A DNA stretch of 64,000 bases from Campylobacter concisus (GTDB lineage Bacteria; Campylobacterota; Campylobacteria; Campylobacterales; Campylobacteraceae): assembly GCF_001891085.1 (NCBI RefSeq), contig NZ_JXUP01000005.1, positions 1 to 64,000 of the forward strand, in the 5' to 3' direction. A program made the translations under genes and the position numbers. The notes below the pieces were generated by a model, which was given only the letters and a program-made list of their open reading frames with translations, was not told where the DNA came from and did not search any database. Shown piece by piece: positions 63,662 to 64,000 of this stretch; within the stretch, counting starts at the first letter, position 1; each line of letters opens with the position of its first letter.

Positions 63662-64000
63662 ATGAAGTTAGGAACTTATACTGCGAACCAGGCTTCAGGA
63701 AACTATTATTTAGATCAAGCAAAAAATAGCGAGAAGAAAGCGCTAAATGCTATCTCTGCAAACAGCGAAATCAAAGCTTCAGGTGCAAATTTACAAATCG
63801 CAGAGAGTTTGCTTTCGCAAACAAATGTCTTGAACGAAGGTTTGGCAAATGCAAACGACATGATCGGTATGCTTCAAATCGCTGATTCAACGCTTTTAAA
63901 TTTAAGTAAAAGTACAGATAGAATAGGCGAGCTTTCAAGTAAGCTTACAAATCCTACTCTCTCAGCAAATGAACAAAAAGGCATAAAGGGCGAAATCAAC
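63662..64000 (+). CDS. flaC: flagellin-like secreted protein FlaC (partial, cut by window end)
   Basis: The first 113 codons of a flagellin-family protein. NYYLDQAKNSEKKALNAISA and NANDMIGMLQIADSTLLNLS match the N-terminal D0/D1 helices of FlaC as I recall it in C. jejuni (about 249 residues), a flagellum-secreted non-filament protein. It differs from FlaA/FlaB in its opening. AAGGAG precedes the ATG. Upstream are TATAG-rich A/T runs; no convincing sigma-28 site could be fixed. The 3' part lies outside. Confidence 0.85.
   Translation, partial: MKLGTYTANQASGNYYLDQAKNSEKKALNAISANSEIKASGANLQIAESLLSQTNVLNEGLANANDMIGMLQIADSTLLNLSKSTDRIGELSSKLTNPTLSANEQKGIKGEIN

Overview
The window comes from a low-GC epsilonproteobacterium, almost certainly a Campylobacter and most likely a member of the concisus group. 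The genus call rests on a Campylobacter-type major outer membrane porin, HobA, a PEB4-type chaperone, FlaC, a Cj0977-type hot-dog protein, and gene blocks that follow the order I remember from C. jejuni (rnr-ilvC-dprA; tatBC-hemW; rppH-lysC-hobA-holB-folP-ligA-tlyA-ribF-cmoA; nadE-lpxK-thrC-kdsB; hrcA-grpE-dnaK; nth-peb4-fba). The species-group call is inference. Almost everything is chromosomal housekeeping. I see no rRNA, insertion sequence, prophage or CRISPR array.

Layout. 1-0.7 kb: tRNA-Lys with a textbook promoter, then about 500 bp without a gene. 0.7-5.8 kb (minus): rpsR-ssb-rpsF, holA, rnr and an HDOD protein. 5.9-9.5 kb (plus): ilvC, a divergent polysaccharide deacetylase, dprA, ruvX. 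9.5-13.6 kb (minus): an unusual HATPase-like/receiver protein coupled to queA, then tatC, tatB, hemW. 13.6-17.7 kb: an iron-uptake cassette (AraC-type regulator, Fur box, TonB receptor, PepSY membrane protein). 17.7-26.8 kb (plus): rppH to cmoA, with a NADAR-domain gene between folP and ligA. 27-29.2 kb (minus): a selenocysteine formate dehydrogenase read through an in-frame UGA. 29.6-36.6 kb: rpsO, then Rrf2 regulator-flhA, a DHH phosphoesterase, two small genes, pyrB and pyrC. 36.7-39.6 kb (minus): a peptidase and a transglutaminase-MerT-MerP cluster. 39.7-42.9 kb (plus): a small lipoprotein, cmoB, a Cj0977-like gene and the porin. 43-49.1 kb: a metallo-beta-lactamase-fold hydrolase, then nadE, a DegT-like protein lacking its PLP lysine, lpxK, cutA, thrC, kdsB. 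49.2-53.2 kb: a small HTH/57-residue gene pair, then hrcA-grpE-dnaK under a CIRCE element. 53.3-64 kb: a CopD-like membrane protein, ppk2, dsbD, nth, peb4, fba, a MotA/MotB-like stator pair with long coiled coils, a PLP enzyme, hisD, and the start of flaC, cut by the window end.

Several functions connect. CmoA and CmoB make the cmo5U wobble modification and QueA makes a queuosine precursor. TatB and TatC would export the twin-arginine transglutaminase. The most interesting loci are the orphan stator-like pair, the lysine-less DegT protein, the degenerate kinase/receiver protein, the NADAR gene, and the HTH/57-residue pair with its AT-rich operator-like region. No clearly new multi-gene system can be demonstrated from sequence alone.
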